From the NCBI RefSeq assembly GCF_900659615.1, contig NZ_CAACUY010000024.1, positions 1-64,000 on the forward strand: a stretch of DNA of 64,000 nucleotides. The letters run 5' to 3'. The position numbers and the translations under genes are program-made. Source of the stretch: Actinomadura fibrosa. GTDB taxonomy: Bacteria > Actinomycetota > Actinomycetes > Streptosporangiales > Streptosporangiaceae. This document shows positions 45,009-54,515 of this stretch, piece after piece. Every line of letters begins with the position of its first letter. The stretch's first letter is position 1. The notes below the pieces were generated by a model that saw nothing but the letters and a program-made list of their open reading frames with translations, was not told the DNA's origin and made no database searches.

Positions 45009-46001
45009 TCAGCGCAGCGTGTAGCGGAGGGGGTCCGCCGTGCCGGCGCGGCGGGCCACGCCGCGGTTCTCCAGGACGCGCAGGTGCGCGGCGGCCTCGC
45101 CCGCGGCCATGCGGCGGGCCTGGAGCGGCATCTCCTCCCAGGGGTGCCGCCAGGTGAGGCCCGCGGTCAGCTCCCACAGCGTGACCGGGCGCGAGGACAG
45201 CAGGGCCGTCATCTCCGCCAGCCGCTCCTCGTGGTGGTCGATGATCTCGCGGACGCGGCCCGTCAGGCCGGTGAACCGGTACTGGTGGGCGGGCAGGACC
45301 TCGTCCGCGTCCATGCCGGAGATCTTGCCCAGCGAGCCGAGGAAGTCGCCGAGCGGGTCCACGGCCGGCAGGTCGTAGGGGTACAGGCCGATGTGCGGCG
45401 TGATCCGCGGCAGCACGTGGTCGCCGGTGAAGATCCGGTCGCCCTCCTCCAGGTGGAGGCAGATGTGGCCGGGGGAGTGGCCGGGCGTCCAGACGACGCG
45501 GAGCCTGCGGCCCGGCAGGTCCACGAGGTCGCCGTCGGCCAGCTCCCGGTCGGGCGCGGCGGGCGGGTCGACCCGCTCGCGCGCGCCGGGCGCCCGCAGC
45601 TCCGCCTCGTCCGCGCCGGCGCGGCGGAGGGCGGCGGTCTCGATCGCGCCGTGCGTGCCCTCCGCCACCACCGAGCGGAACATCCGGACGATCTCGGCGT
45701 CCGCGTGGTGCATCCCGATCCACGCGCCGGACGCCTCGCGGACCCGTCCCGCCAGGCCAGCGTGGTCGGGGTGGAAGTGGGTGACCACCACGCCGTGCAC
45801 GTCGGCGACGTCCAGTCCGAAACCGGCCAGGCCGTCGCGGAGCGCGGCCCAGGCGTCCTCGTGCTCCCAGCCCGCGTCGATCAGGACGGGGCCGCGCGGG
45901 CTCTCCAGGGCGTACACCAGCGTGTACGCGAGCGGGTTGCCCGGGATCGGGACCGGAACGCTCCACAGGCCATCGCCGAGATCCTCGGGTTCGGGCTGCA
46001 C
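45009..46001 (-). CDS. MBL-fold metallo-hydrolase with C-terminal winged helix
   Basis: A 330-residue metallo-beta-lactamase-fold hydrolase. The metal motif is VVVTHFHPDHAGLAG (HxHxDH), with later ligands in TPGHSPGHIC, IFTGDHVLP and LPAHQYRF. The last ~70 residues (ALLSSRPVTLWELTAGLTW, AEAAAHLRVLENRG) look like a winged helix common in LACTB2-like proteins. Members hydrolyse thioesters or phosphoesters. Its place beside the thiolase and P450 genes suggests acyl-CoA thioester hydrolysis, but no substrate is shown. It lies 60 bp after the thiolase on the same strand. Confidence 0.8.
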   Translation of the reverse strand: MQPEPEDLGDGLWSVPVPIPGNPLAYTLVYALESPRGPVLIDAGWEHEDAWAALRDGLAGFGLDVADVHGVVVTHFHPDHAGLAGRVREASGAWIGMHHADAEIVRMFRSVVAEGTHGAIETAALRRAGADEAELRAPGARERVDPPAAPDRELADGDLVDLPGRRLRVVWTPGHSPGHICLHLEEGDRIFTGDHVLPRITPHIGLYPYDLPAVDPLGDFLGSLGKISGMDADEVLPAHQYRFTGLTGRVREIIDHHEERLAEMTALLSSRPVTLWELTAGLTWRHPWEEMPLQARRMAAGEAAAHLRVLENRGVARRAGTADPLRYTLR

Positions 46002-46061
46002 GGGACCGCCTTTCGCGCCTGACGGCAGTTCGCGGGTGTCGGCTCGGGGACCTCCCCGAGG

Positions 46062-47300
<1,239 letters not shown>

Positions 47301-47335
47301 CTTTCGCGCGGTAGAGGGCACCGGGGATCGGGCCG

Positions 47336-48580
47336 TCAGGCGTAGCGGACCCGGAGCTCCTTCACCCCGTTCAGCCAGGCCGAGCGGAGCCGCCGCGGCT
47401 CCCCGACCCGGGTGATCCCGGGCATCTGGTCGGCGATCGCGTCGAACATCAGCCCGATCTCCATCCGCGCCAGGCTCGCGCCGAGGCAGTAGTGCGCCCC
47501 CGTCCCGCCGAACCCGAGGTGCGGGTTCGGCGACCGCGTGATGTCGAACGACGCGGGGTCCTCGAAGACCTCCTCGTCGAAGTTCGCCGACGAGTAGTAC
47601 ATCGCCACCCGGTCGCCCGCCCGGATCTCCACGCCGCCCAGCTCGGTGTCGCGGACGGCCGTCCGCTGGAACGCCGTCACGGGCGTCGCCCACCGGACGA
47701 TCTCGTCCGCGGCCGTCGCCGGACGCTCGACCTTGTACAGCTCCCACTGCTCCGGATGGTCGAGCAGCGCCACCATCCCGTGCGTGATCGCGTTGCGGGT
47801 CGTCTCGTTCCCGGCGACCGACAGCAGGATCATGAAGTAGCCGAACTCGTCGTCGCTCAGGCCCCGCCCGTCCACGTCCGCCTGGACGAGCCGCGTGACG
47901 ATGTCGTGGGCCGGGCAGCGCCGCCGCCGCTCGGCGAGGCCCATCGAGTAGCCGATGATCTCCGCGGCGGCGCAGGCCGGATTGGCATCGTACTCCGGGT
48001 CGTCGTAGCCCAGCATCTGGTTCGACCACGCGAACAGCCGGCCGCGGTCCCGCTGCGGCACGCCCATCAGCTCCGCGATCGCCTGGAGCGGCAGCTCCGC
48101 GGCGATCTCCGAGACGAAGTCGCCCTCGCCGCCCCGGCGCAGCGCGTCCGCCACGATCCGCTCCGCCCGCTCCCGGAGCGCGTCCCGCAGCCCCCTGACC
48201 ACCCGCGGCGTGAACCCCCGCGAGACGATCTGGCGGAGCTTCGCGTGCTGCGGCGCGTCCATGTGCAGCAGGAGGTTCTCGCGCTGGACGTCCAGCTCGT
48301 CGCGCCCGAAGCTCTCGTTGAACCGGATCACCGCGCCGTTCGCGCCCGCGGAGTACAGCTCGCCGTCGCGCGAGATCTCCTTGATGTGCGCGTGCTTGCT
48401 GACCACCCAGAAGCCGTCGTCGTCGAAGCCCGTCCGCCCGCGCGGCTGCGCGTTCCACCACGGGCGGGCCGTCCGGCGCAGCGCCGCGAACTCGGCCAGC
48501 GGCACCCGCTCGGCCATCAGGTCGGGGGAGGAGAAGTCGAAGCCCTCGGGAACGGCGGTCTCCGGCACGGTCGCGGTCAT
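47336..48580 (-). CDS. cyp125: Cytochrome P450 CYP125, steroid C26/C27-monooxygenase
   Basis: A 414-residue P450 with strong resemblance to mycobacterial CYP125, which oxidises the terminal methyl of cholesterol or cholestenone. CYP125-type sequence includes PEGFDFSSPDLMAERVPLAE, HMDAPQHAKLRQIVSRGFTP, AGNETTRNAITHGMVALLDH and VRWATPVTAFQRTAVRDTEL. The heme loop is FGGTGAHYCLGASLARME with Cys near 364. I chose ATG 48580, with GGAGGG upstream. Its promoter region has a KstR-like box overlapping a TTGCCG/TACGGT promoter, plus further palindromes. Electrons probably come from the ferredoxin at 37652. Confidence 0.92.
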   Translation of the reverse strand: MTATVPETAVPEGFDFSSPDLMAERVPLAEFAALRRTARPWWNAQPRGRTGFDDDGFWVVSKHAHIKEISRDGELYSAGANGAVIRFNESFGRDELDVQRENLLLHMDAPQHAKLRQIVSRGFTPRVVRGLRDALRERAERIVADALRRGGEGDFVSEIAAELPLQAIAELMGVPQRDRGRLFAWSNQMLGYDDPEYDANPACAAAEIIGYSMGLAERRRRCPAHDIVTRLVQADVDGRGLSDDEFGYFMILLSVAGNETTRNAITHGMVALLDHPEQWELYKVERPATAADEIVRWATPVTAFQRTAVRDTELGGVEIRAGDRVAMYYSSANFDEEVFEDPASFDITRSPNPHLGFGGTGAHYCLGASLARMEIGLMFDAIADQMPGITRVGEPRRLRSAWLNGVKELRVRYA

Positions 48581-48623
48581 GGGCGTGGTCCCTCCGATGG
48601 CGCAACGGACATCGCGCTCACCG

Positions 48624-48637
48624 TAGAACCCGTTCCA
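48624..48637. promoter_or_regulatory. KstR-like operator TAGAACCCGTTCCA at the CYP125 promoter
   Basis: It matches TnnAACnnGTTnnA, 44 bp before the CYP125 start. Read leftward it overlaps the spacer and -10 of TTGCCG-N18-TACGGT. Confidence 0.7.
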
Positions 48638-48655
48638 GCGGCACGGCAAGAGAAA

Positions 48656-48673
48656 ATGAGACTCAAGTCTAAT
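48656..48673. promoter_or_regulatory. 18-bp near-palindrome ATGAGACTCAAGTCTAAT
   Basis: The second copy of the block seen at 44901-44918, again on the gene-distal side of a KstR-like box. The similarity continues to the right into CAAGAGTCTTG. Confidence 0.6.
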
Positions 48674-48681
48674 CAAGAGTC

Positions 48682-48701
48682 TTGGCCAAGCGCTTGGTCA
48701 A
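48682..48701. promoter_or_regulatory. 20-bp palindrome TTGGCCAAGCGCTTGGTCAA, KstR2-like
   Basis: The inner part GCCAAGCGCTTGGT fits the KstR2 consensus AnCAAGnnCTTGnT at all fixed positions but the first. One mismatched pair interrupts the 20-bp palindrome. KstR2 controls steroid ring degradation in mycobacteria. Confidence 0.5.
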
Positions 48702-48760
48702 TTATGTGTGGTCCAGATGCACTTCCACGTGGTGAAATTCGAGATGCTTGCCCCTGCAAC

Positions 48761-48806
48761 ATGACCAATGGTCATCTCAAGAGCTATGGCCGGTGACATT
48801 GGTCAC
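48761..48806. promoter_or_regulatory. Paired inverted repeats ATGACCAATGGTCAT and GTGACATTGGTCAC
   Basis: The first (48761-48775) is a perfect 6-bp-arm palindrome with an AAT centre. The second (48793-48806) is a related GTGA/TCAC palindrome 32 bp along. Both share the core TGAC..ATTGGTCA in one or other orientation, suggesting one regulator binding twice. Confidence 0.45.
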
Positions 48807-48825
48807 GCTCAGACTCGGGTTTAGC

Positions 48826-48839
48826 TAGAACGCGTTCTA
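48826..48839. promoter_or_regulatory. KstR-like operator TAGAACGCGTTCTA
   Basis: A perfect palindrome (16 bp with the outer C/G at 48825 and 48840) matching TnnAACnnGTTnnA, 97 bp before the rightward membrane protein gene. It is the best-formed box of the series. The gene-free region 48581-48935 is filled by these operator-like elements. Confidence 0.7.
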
Positions 48840-48935
48840 GGGACGCGTTCGCGCGGGGAGTATCCACCGGATTCGGCGAGATGTCGCCTTGGTCCACTAA
48901 TCTGGGGCACCCTCCCCCGCCCGGAGAGTGCCGAG

Positions 48936-50024
48936 ATGCCGTCAGACGCCGACGAACCCGTGTTCGACGAAGAGTTCATCAGGGGCGCCGCGTTCACCGA
49001 GCCGTCCGCGCAGGAGCGGTCGCGCCCGCCGGGACGGCTGCGCCGGATGCGGGACCGCCGCGCCCTGCGCCGTTCCGGTCCGAGCGGCCGAGCCGGTCGC
49101 CGGGGCCTCGGCGGTCGCGGTCCGCTGGGCCGCCGGCGGCGGCGCGAGCGCCGGGAGCCGACCCACCGCAGGGCCGTCCTCCAGGTGATCGCCGGAGTGG
49201 CCGTGCTGCTGATGATCTCCACGGGGCTGTGGTGGTGGAACCGGCCCGCGCCGCGCGACGAAGCCGACGGATCGGTCATCATCGAGCAGGGCGTTCCGGA
49301 CGGCGGGAACCCGGGCGGCGCCGCCCCGGGAGCGCACGGCGATCCGTTCGCGGGCTCCCCGGCGGCGTCCTACGCGGACGGCGAGGCGGGCATCCAGATG
49401 CCCGATCCGAAGGCGGCGAACGGCCTCTCGGAGGCGGACCTCGCGCTCGCGTACGTGCGCGTCCGCAAGCTGATCGTCGCCGCGAACCTGGACCCCGCCA
49501 CCGTCTACGAGCGCAAGCCCGACGCGTTCCGGAGGCTGCTCGACCCCGCGCAGCGCCGGACCTTCGACCGCGACCTCGACGAGAAGGGCGAGCACAACAG
49601 CCGGACCTGGCTGACGAGCTTCGCCGCGGGCACCGCCGAGCGGGCCGTCCCGACGGTCAAGGTGCACGGGACCGTCACCGCGGCCAAGGCCCGCGACCAG
49701 GGCAGGCCCGGCGTGAAGGTGACCGCCGACCACCTGTTCGTCTACGCGGTCCAGCGGCCGGGCCGTCCGGAGACGGCGATGCGCGAGGTCGTGCGCCGCG
49801 CCATCGAGGTGTTCGTCTACCGCGAGGGCGGCGAGGTGAAGCTGTGGCTCACCCGCACGGACAGCTCCTCCGCGCCGTCCGCGTGCGACATGGGCGACGG
49901 CTTCGTCCACCCGCGGTACCGGGACGACCGGGGCGGCGCGCCGGGCGGCGAGTCGCACGACCCGTACGACCAGTCGAAGCCGATCCAGGAGGACCCCGAG
50001 TGCGGGCAGGTCACGCGCGTCTGA
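48936..50024 (+). CDS. Single-pass membrane protein of unknown function
   Basis: A 362-residue protein I do not recognise. An Arg-rich cytoplasmic N-terminus (GRLRRMRDRRALRRSG and later RRRRRERREPTHRR, residues about 30-78) precedes one membrane helix (VIAGVAVLLMISTGLWWW, about 82-100). The exterior domain of about 250 residues contains LSEADLALAYVRVRKLIVAA, LDPAQRRTFDRDLDEKGEHN and a C-terminal Cys pair (SACDMGDG, DPECGQV) that may form a disulfide. A KstR-like box lies 97 bp upstream, so coregulation with steroid genes is possible. ATG 48936 follows GGAGAGTGCCGAG. Confidence 0.6.
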   Translation: MPSDADEPVFDEEFIRGAAFTEPSAQERSRPPGRLRRMRDRRALRRSGPSGRAGRRGLGGRGPLGRRRRRERREPTHRRAVLQVIAGVAVLLMISTGLWWWNRPAPRDEADGSVIIEQGVPDGGNPGGAAPGAHGDPFAGSPAASYADGEAGIQMPDPKAANGLSEADLALAYVRVRKLIVAANLDPATVYERKPDAFRRLLDPAQRRTFDRDLDEKGEHNSRTWLTSFAAGTAERAVPTVKVHGTVTAAKARDQGRPGVKVTADHLFVYAVQRPGRPETAMREVVRRAIEVFVYREGGEVKLWLTRTDSSSAPSACDMGDGFVHPRYRDDRGGAPGGESHDPYDQSKPIQEDPECGQVTRV

Positions 50025-50044
50025 AGCCCGTCGGCGGCTGAGGC

Positions 50045-51301
50045 TCAGGCGGGATCGAGCACCACCCGCAGCGCGGCGTAGGCCGGGACGAGGACGCGGC
50101 GGGCGGGCCGCCGGGAGACGATCCGGTACGGGCGGCCGGACGCGTGGAGCGTCCGCAGCATCCGCTCGACCTGGGTCCGGGCGACGGCCGCGCCGAGGCA
50201 CAGGTGGCGGCCCCCGCCGAACCAGAGCTGCCGCGTCTCCGGCACGTACGCGCGGCGGACGTCGAACGGCCCGGCGCCGTTGGTGGCGAGGTAGGTGAGC
50301 AGGAGGACCCGCTCGCCGGCGCGGAGCGTCCGGCCGCCGACGGTGGCGTCCCGCGCGACGTGCCGTCCGATCACGGCCGCCGGGGTGGCGACGCGGAGGC
50401 CCTCGCGGACGGCGTTCCCGATGAGCGACGGATCGGCGAGCAGCGCGTCCTGCTGGCCGGTGTCGTGCAGCAGCGCGGCCGTGCGGACGGTCCCGGACGC
50501 GCCCGTCTCGGTGCCCGCGATCACGAGCAGGGTCGCGAGGCCGCGCGCGAGCGGCAGGCCGAGGCCCATCTCCCGGCAGCGGCCGAGCAGGGTCCCCGGC
50601 CCGCCCTCCGCGTAGCCGCGCGGGACGCCCGCGGTGATCTCGTCCACGATCGCGCGGGCCTCGGCGACGGTCTCCGGCGCCAGCTCGGTGGACGCGGTCG
50701 TGCCCATCGCCAGCCCGGCGAGCCGCTCCCCGGCGGCGAAGACGTCCCGGTAGGCGCCGTCCGGCCGGTCGGCGGGCAGCCCGAGCAGGTCGGCGACCAT
50801 CCGTCCGGCGAGGACGCGGGAGGCGTCCGCGACGTCCACGCTCTCCCCGGCGGCGAGGCGCCGCGCCAGCCCGGCGTGGTGCCGGCCCTGGGACCGTTCC
50901 ACCAGCGTGCGGGCGGCGTCCTCGGTGAACAGGTCGCGGGCGCGGGTGCGGATCTCCGCATGCCGCGCGCCCCCGAAGAACTGCGCCATCTCGTCGCCGA
51001 AGAGCTGTGTCCACAAATGGCCGACGCCGCCCTCCCCGTTCATGCCGAAGGCGGCGTGGTCGTTGAGGACGCGGCGCGCCAGCACCGGGTCCGTCACGAC
51101 CCAGCCGAGACGCGGGACGCGCGTGATCGGCCCGGTGTGCCGGGCCGCCTGGAGCAGCGCGTAGAGCCCGCGGTTCCCGGCCCACAGCAGCCGGGCCTCA
51201 TGCCGCGCCGCGTCCGCCGTCGCAGTGGCCGTCTTCGCAGTGGCCGCCGCCGTCGCGTCCGTCTTCGCAGGGGCCGCCGCGCGGGCCGCTTCGCTGGTCA
51301 T
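50045..51301 (-). CDS. Cytochrome P450, divergent from the ketosynthase operon
   Basis: A 418-residue P450 unlike the steroid P450s to its left. An Ala/Thr-rich lead precedes RLLWAGNRGLYALLQAARHT. The I-helix is LLVIAGTETGASGTV, ExxR lies in VREGLRVATPAAV (EGLR), and the heme loop is FGGGRHLCLGAAVARTQ, all complete. It resembles the second P450 in the facing operon in layout (start of the fold, ATHN/TYLATNGAGPFDVRR-type C-terminal segment), suggesting a pair acting on one product. The start could also be a GTG at 51376. It is convergent with the membrane protein gene. Confidence 0.82.
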   Translation of the reverse strand: MTSEAARAAAPAKTDATAAATAKTATATADAARHEARLLWAGNRGLYALLQAARHTGPITRVPRLGWVVTDPVLARRVLNDHAAFGMNGEGGVGHLWTQLFGDEMAQFFGGARHAEIRTRARDLFTEDAARTLVERSQGRHHAGLARRLAAGESVDVADASRVLAGRMVADLLGLPADRPDGAYRDVFAAGERLAGLAMGTTASTELAPETVAEARAIVDEITAGVPRGYAEGGPGTLLGRCREMGLGLPLARGLATLLVIAGTETGASGTVRTAALLHDTGQQDALLADPSLIGNAVREGLRVATPAAVIGRHVARDATVGGRTLRAGERVLLLTYLATNGAGPFDVRRAYVPETRQLWFGGGRHLCLGAAVARTQVERMLRTLHASGRPYRIVSRRPARRVLVPAYAALRVVLDPA

Positions 51302-51358
51302 CCGGCGATTGTGCCCGGGAGAAGACTTCGCACGGTAGGGCGAAGCACCCGAATAGGT

Positions 51359-51376
51359 GTGAGTGGTAGTACTCAC
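51359..51376. promoter_or_regulatory. Inverted repeat GTGAGT-N6-ACTCAC between divergent cluster genes
   Basis: Perfect 6-bp arms in the 261-bp gap between the divergent P450 and the ketosynthase gene. The position suits a shared operator. If the P450 starts at the GTG at 51376, the repeat would overlap its start codon. Confidence 0.4.
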
Positions 51377-51562
51377 GGCCTAACGGGTTACAACGCCCAG
51401 GAGTTGTTCCGTAGGGTTCCCCTGTCCGGGGACGGCCGCTCGCGGGGAGGCTTGATCCGCACGGCGCGGCCGGGCACGGCGGGCACGGGGACCGCCTGCC
51501 GCGCGCCGCGCCGCTCACAGGACGCCGTCCACGCAGGACGAGGAACCGGGGGACCGAAACCC

Positions 51563-52576
51563 ATGAGAGCCCGCATCACCGCCGTCGCGGCGCACCTGCC
51601 CGAGCGGACGGTCGCCAGCGCCGAGGTCGAGGCCCACGTCGCCGCCGCGAGCGCCACCGCGACCGGCGGCTACCGGCCGCACCCGACGATCATCGAGCGG
51701 ATGACGGGCATCCGCTCCCGGCACGTCATGGACGACGGCGAGCAGGCGTCCGACCTGGCCGTCGCCGCGGCCCGCCGCGCCCTCGCCCGGCGCGGGGCGG
51801 AACCGGCCGCCCTCGACCTGCTGATCTTCGGGTCGGCGTCGCAGGACCTCGTGGAGCCCGCCACCGCGCACATCGTCGCCGCCAAGCTCGGCGCGACGTG
51901 CCCGGTCTTCGACGTGAAGAACGCCTGCAACAGTTTCCTGAACGGCCTCCAGATCGCGGACGCGCTGATCCGCACCGGGCAGCACGAGCGCGTCCTCGTA
52001 TGCACCGGCGAGAGCCCGTCCCGCGCGATCCGCTGGAAGGTGCGCGACCGCGCCCAGTTCGCGGACGCGTTCGCCGGCTACACGCTGTCGGACGGCGGCG
52101 CCGCGGCGCTCGTCGAGGCCGCCCCCGACGGCGGGATCTTCTACCGCGACTTCGCGGCCGTCTCCAGCGCCTGGCGCGTCGGGACGCTGCCGGGCGGCGG
52201 ATCCATGCACCCCCGCGACCCCGAGCACACCTACTTCAGCGGCGACGGCCGCCGCCTCAAGGACGCATTCCTCGCCGGCGGCACCGAGATCTTCGACACG
52301 GCGCTCACGAAGACGGGCCTGACCTGGGACGACTTCGCCGTCGTCGCCGTCCACCAGGTGACCGTCCCGTACCTGGAGGTGCTGCGGGCCACGCTCGGCA
52401 TCCCCGCGGACCGGCTCGTCGTCACGCTGCCCGACCACGGCAACGTCGCCTCCGCGAGCCTGCCGCTCCAGCTCGCCACGGCGCTGCGGGAGGGCCGCTG
52501 CCGCGCGGGCGACCGGGTCGCGCTCGTCGGCCTCGCGGGCGGCATCAGCCTCGGCGTCGTCTTCGCCGAGCTGTGA
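51563..52576 (+). CDS. 3-oxoacyl-ACP synthase III / OleA-like condensing enzyme
   Basis: A 337-residue KAS III-fold enzyme. The nucleophile is the Cys in FDVKNACNSFLNGLQIAD (about 119), the His lies in VVAVHQVTVPYLE, and the Asn in LPDHGNVASASLPLQLATAL, so the triad is intact. RMTGIRSRH is a usual KAS III start motif. It could condense an acyl-CoA with malonyl-ACP, or two acyl-CoAs as OleA does. The adjoining OleC-like and OleD-like genes favour the OleA-type reaction (inference). ATG 51563 has only a GGGGGA site. It leads a five-gene operon with four tight junctions. Confidence 0.82.
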   Translation: MRARITAVAAHLPERTVASAEVEAHVAAASATATGGYRPHPTIIERMTGIRSRHVMDDGEQASDLAVAAARRALARRGAEPAALDLLIFGSASQDLVEPATAHIVAAKLGATCPVFDVKNACNSFLNGLQIADALIRTGQHERVLVCTGESPSRAIRWKVRDRAQFADAFAGYTLSDGGAAALVEAAPDGGIFYRDFAAVSSAWRVGTLPGGGSMHPRDPEHTYFSGDGRRLKDAFLAGGTEIFDTALTKTGLTWDDFAVVAVHQVTVPYLEVLRATLGIPADRLVVTLPDHGNVASASLPLQLATALREGRCRAGDRVALVGLAGGISLGVVFAEL

Positions 52577-52590
52577 GGGGAGCCGAGGGC

Positions 52591-53346
52591 ATGCGCCTGT
52601 GGGTGGTCGTCCCCGCCTACGACGAGGAGCGCTCGATCGGCGCGACGCTGCGGCGGCTCGCCGAGCAGACCGACACCGCGTTCACGCTCGTCGTCGTCGA
52701 CAACGGCAGCGCCGACGCGACCGTCAAGATCGTCCGGGAGTTCGCGGAGGAGCGGCGCCCCGGGCCGGACGTGCGGATCGTCCACGAGCCCGAGAAGGGC
52801 ACGGGCGCCGCCGCCGACACCGGCTTCCGGCACGCCATCGCCGCCGGCGCCACCCACATCGCCCGCACCGACGCCGACTGCCTGCCGCACCGCGACTGGG
52901 TCGCCGCCGTGAAGCGCGCCTTCGGCGACGGCCTCGCCATGGTCAGCGGTCCGCTCCGCCCCCGCACGGACGAGTTCCCGCTGAAGTTCTGGGAGCGGCG
53001 GCTGCTGCCCGCCGTCGTGGAGACCGCCGCGCTGTTCGGGCGGTTCCGGCCCGGCAACCAGGACCCGTTCTACCTCGGCCCGTACGTCATGATGCCCGGC
53101 TGCAACGTCGCGATCACCGCGGACCTGTACGAGCGGGCGGGCGGCTTCCCGCGCACCCGCATCGAGGACGTCCACGAGGACCGCGCGCTCGTCAACCGCG
53201 TCCGCTACCTGACCGCCGCCTACGGCCTCCGCAAGGACGTGGTCGTGTACGGGTCGGTCCGGCGCCTCCGCGCGTTCGGCCTGGTCAGGACCCTCGGCTG
53301 GTACGCCGACCACCGCTACCGCCCCGAGGTCGTGGACATCCGATGA
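52591..53346 (+). CDS. GT2 family glycosyltransferase
   Basis: A 251-residue GT-A enzyme: MRLWVVVPAYDEERSIGATL and VVVDNGSADAT at the start, the metal-binding DAD motif in IARTDADCLPHRDW, and IEDVHEDRALVNRV, where ED may act as the catalytic base motif. It lacks the membrane helices of processive GT2 enzymes, so it should be soluble or peripheral. ATG 52591 has GAGGGGAG upstream. Its stop overlaps the P450 start (ATGA), tying it to the cluster: the product may be a glycosylated lipid. Confidence 0.85.
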   Translation: MRLWVVVPAYDEERSIGATLRRLAEQTDTAFTLVVVDNGSADATVKIVREFAEERRPGPDVRIVHEPEKGTGAAADTGFRHAIAAGATHIARTDADCLPHRDWVAAVKRAFGDGLAMVSGPLRPRTDEFPLKFWERRLLPAVVETAALFGRFRPGNQDPFYLGPYVMMPGCNVAITADLYERAGGFPRTRIEDVHEDRALVNRVRYLTAAYGLRKDVVVYGSVRRLRAFGLVRTLGWYADHRYRPEVVDIR

Positions 53347-54515
53347 CGCCGGGCCACTGGGAGCGGCGCCTCTACCTGACCGCGCACCCGTTCGCGTACC
53401 CGCTGCTGCGCGGCGTCGCCCGCCTCGGACCGGTCGTGCGCGTGCCCGGCGTCGGCGTGATCGTGAACGACGCGTCCGCGGCCCGCGAGGTCCTCATGGA
53501 CGGGACGGCCTTCCGCAAGGACGGCCCCGGTTCGCCGGGCGAGCTGTGGACGCCGGTGCTGGGACCGTCCGTCCTGCTGAACATGGAGGGCGACGCGCAC
53601 CGCGCCCTCCGCCGCCGCCTCACCGACCTCTTCACCCCGGCCTACGCGCGGGATCTGTGCGAGCGGGTGCTGTCCGCCCCGCTGGAGCGGCTCGCCGGCC
53701 GCCTCGCGCGCGGCGCGGACGTCGACCTCGTGGACGCGTCCCGGATGATGGCGGGCGCCGTGATCAGCGAGGTCATCGGCCTGGAGACGCGAACGGAGGA
53801 CGCGTTCCGGGACCTGTTCGAGCAGGGCGAGCGGATCGTGTCGATGGTCTCCCTGCGGACGCGGCGGCTGTCCCCGGCCCAGGTGGCGCGGGCCCGCGCC
53901 GTCCTCGACCCGCTCGGCGATACCGCCGCGAAGGCGTACGCGGCGGGCGACCCGTCCACCGTCATGGGACGGATGCGGGCGCTCGGCCTGTCCGAGGACG
54001 AGGCGCGCGGCGCCGCCGGGGCCTTCTTCCTCACCGGCACCGAGACGGTCGCGACGCTGCTGCCCCGGCTGGTCGCGCTGCTCGCCGACTCCGGCTCGCT
54101 CGACCGCGTCGCCGCCGACCCGGACGGCCTGCTCGACCCCGCCGTGGACGAGGCCATGCGCGCCACGACGCCGACCCCCGTCATGCTGCGCAGCGTGCAC
54201 CGCCCCACCACGGTCGGCGGGGTCGCGGTCCGGCCCGGCGACCGCGTGCTGATCGCCACGCACAACTGCTGCCGCGCGCACGGGCCGTTCGACCTCGACC
54301 GCCCGCACCCGCCCGAACTGCGGCGGCTCTGGTTCGGCGCGGGCCCGCACTTCTGCATCGGCTACCCCCTCGCGATGGCGGAGATCCGGCTCATCGCCCG
54401 CACCCTCCTCGCCGCCGCCCCCCTCCGCATCACCCGCCGCACCGCGGCGCGCGGCGTCCTGATCCCGACCTACCGAACCCTGACCATCCGCACCGCACCG
54501 GAGGCGATGGCGTGA
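53343..54515 (+). CDS. Cytochrome P450 in the ketosynthase operon
   Basis: A 390-residue P450. The I-helix is AFFLTGTETVATLL, with TGTET in place of AGxET. ExxR lies in VDEAMRATTPTPV (EAMR) and the heme loop is FGAGPHFCIGYPLAMAE. It begins directly with YLTAHPFAYPLLRGVARLG, so the N-terminus is short. ATGA overlap with the GT2 gene and GTGA overlap with the ligase gene fix both ends. It may oxidise the chain or the condensed product; no ferredoxin lies in this cluster. Confidence 0.85.
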   Translation: MTPGHWERRLYLTAHPFAYPLLRGVARLGPVVRVPGVGVIVNDASAAREVLMDGTAFRKDGPGSPGELWTPVLGPSVLLNMEGDAHRALRRRLTDLFTPAYARDLCERVLSAPLERLAGRLARGADVDLVDASRMMAGAVISEVIGLETRTEDAFRDLFEQGERIVSMVSLRTRRLSPAQVARARAVLDPLGDTAAKAYAAGDPSTVMGRMRALGLSEDEARGAAGAFFLTGTETVATLLPRLVALLADSGSLDRVAADPDGLLDPAVDEAMRATTPTPVMLRSVHRPTTVGGVAVRPGDRVLIATHNCCRAHGPFDLDRPHPPELRRLWFGAGPHFCIGYPLAMAEIRLIARTLLAAAPLRITRRTAARGVLIPTYRTLTIRTAPEAMA

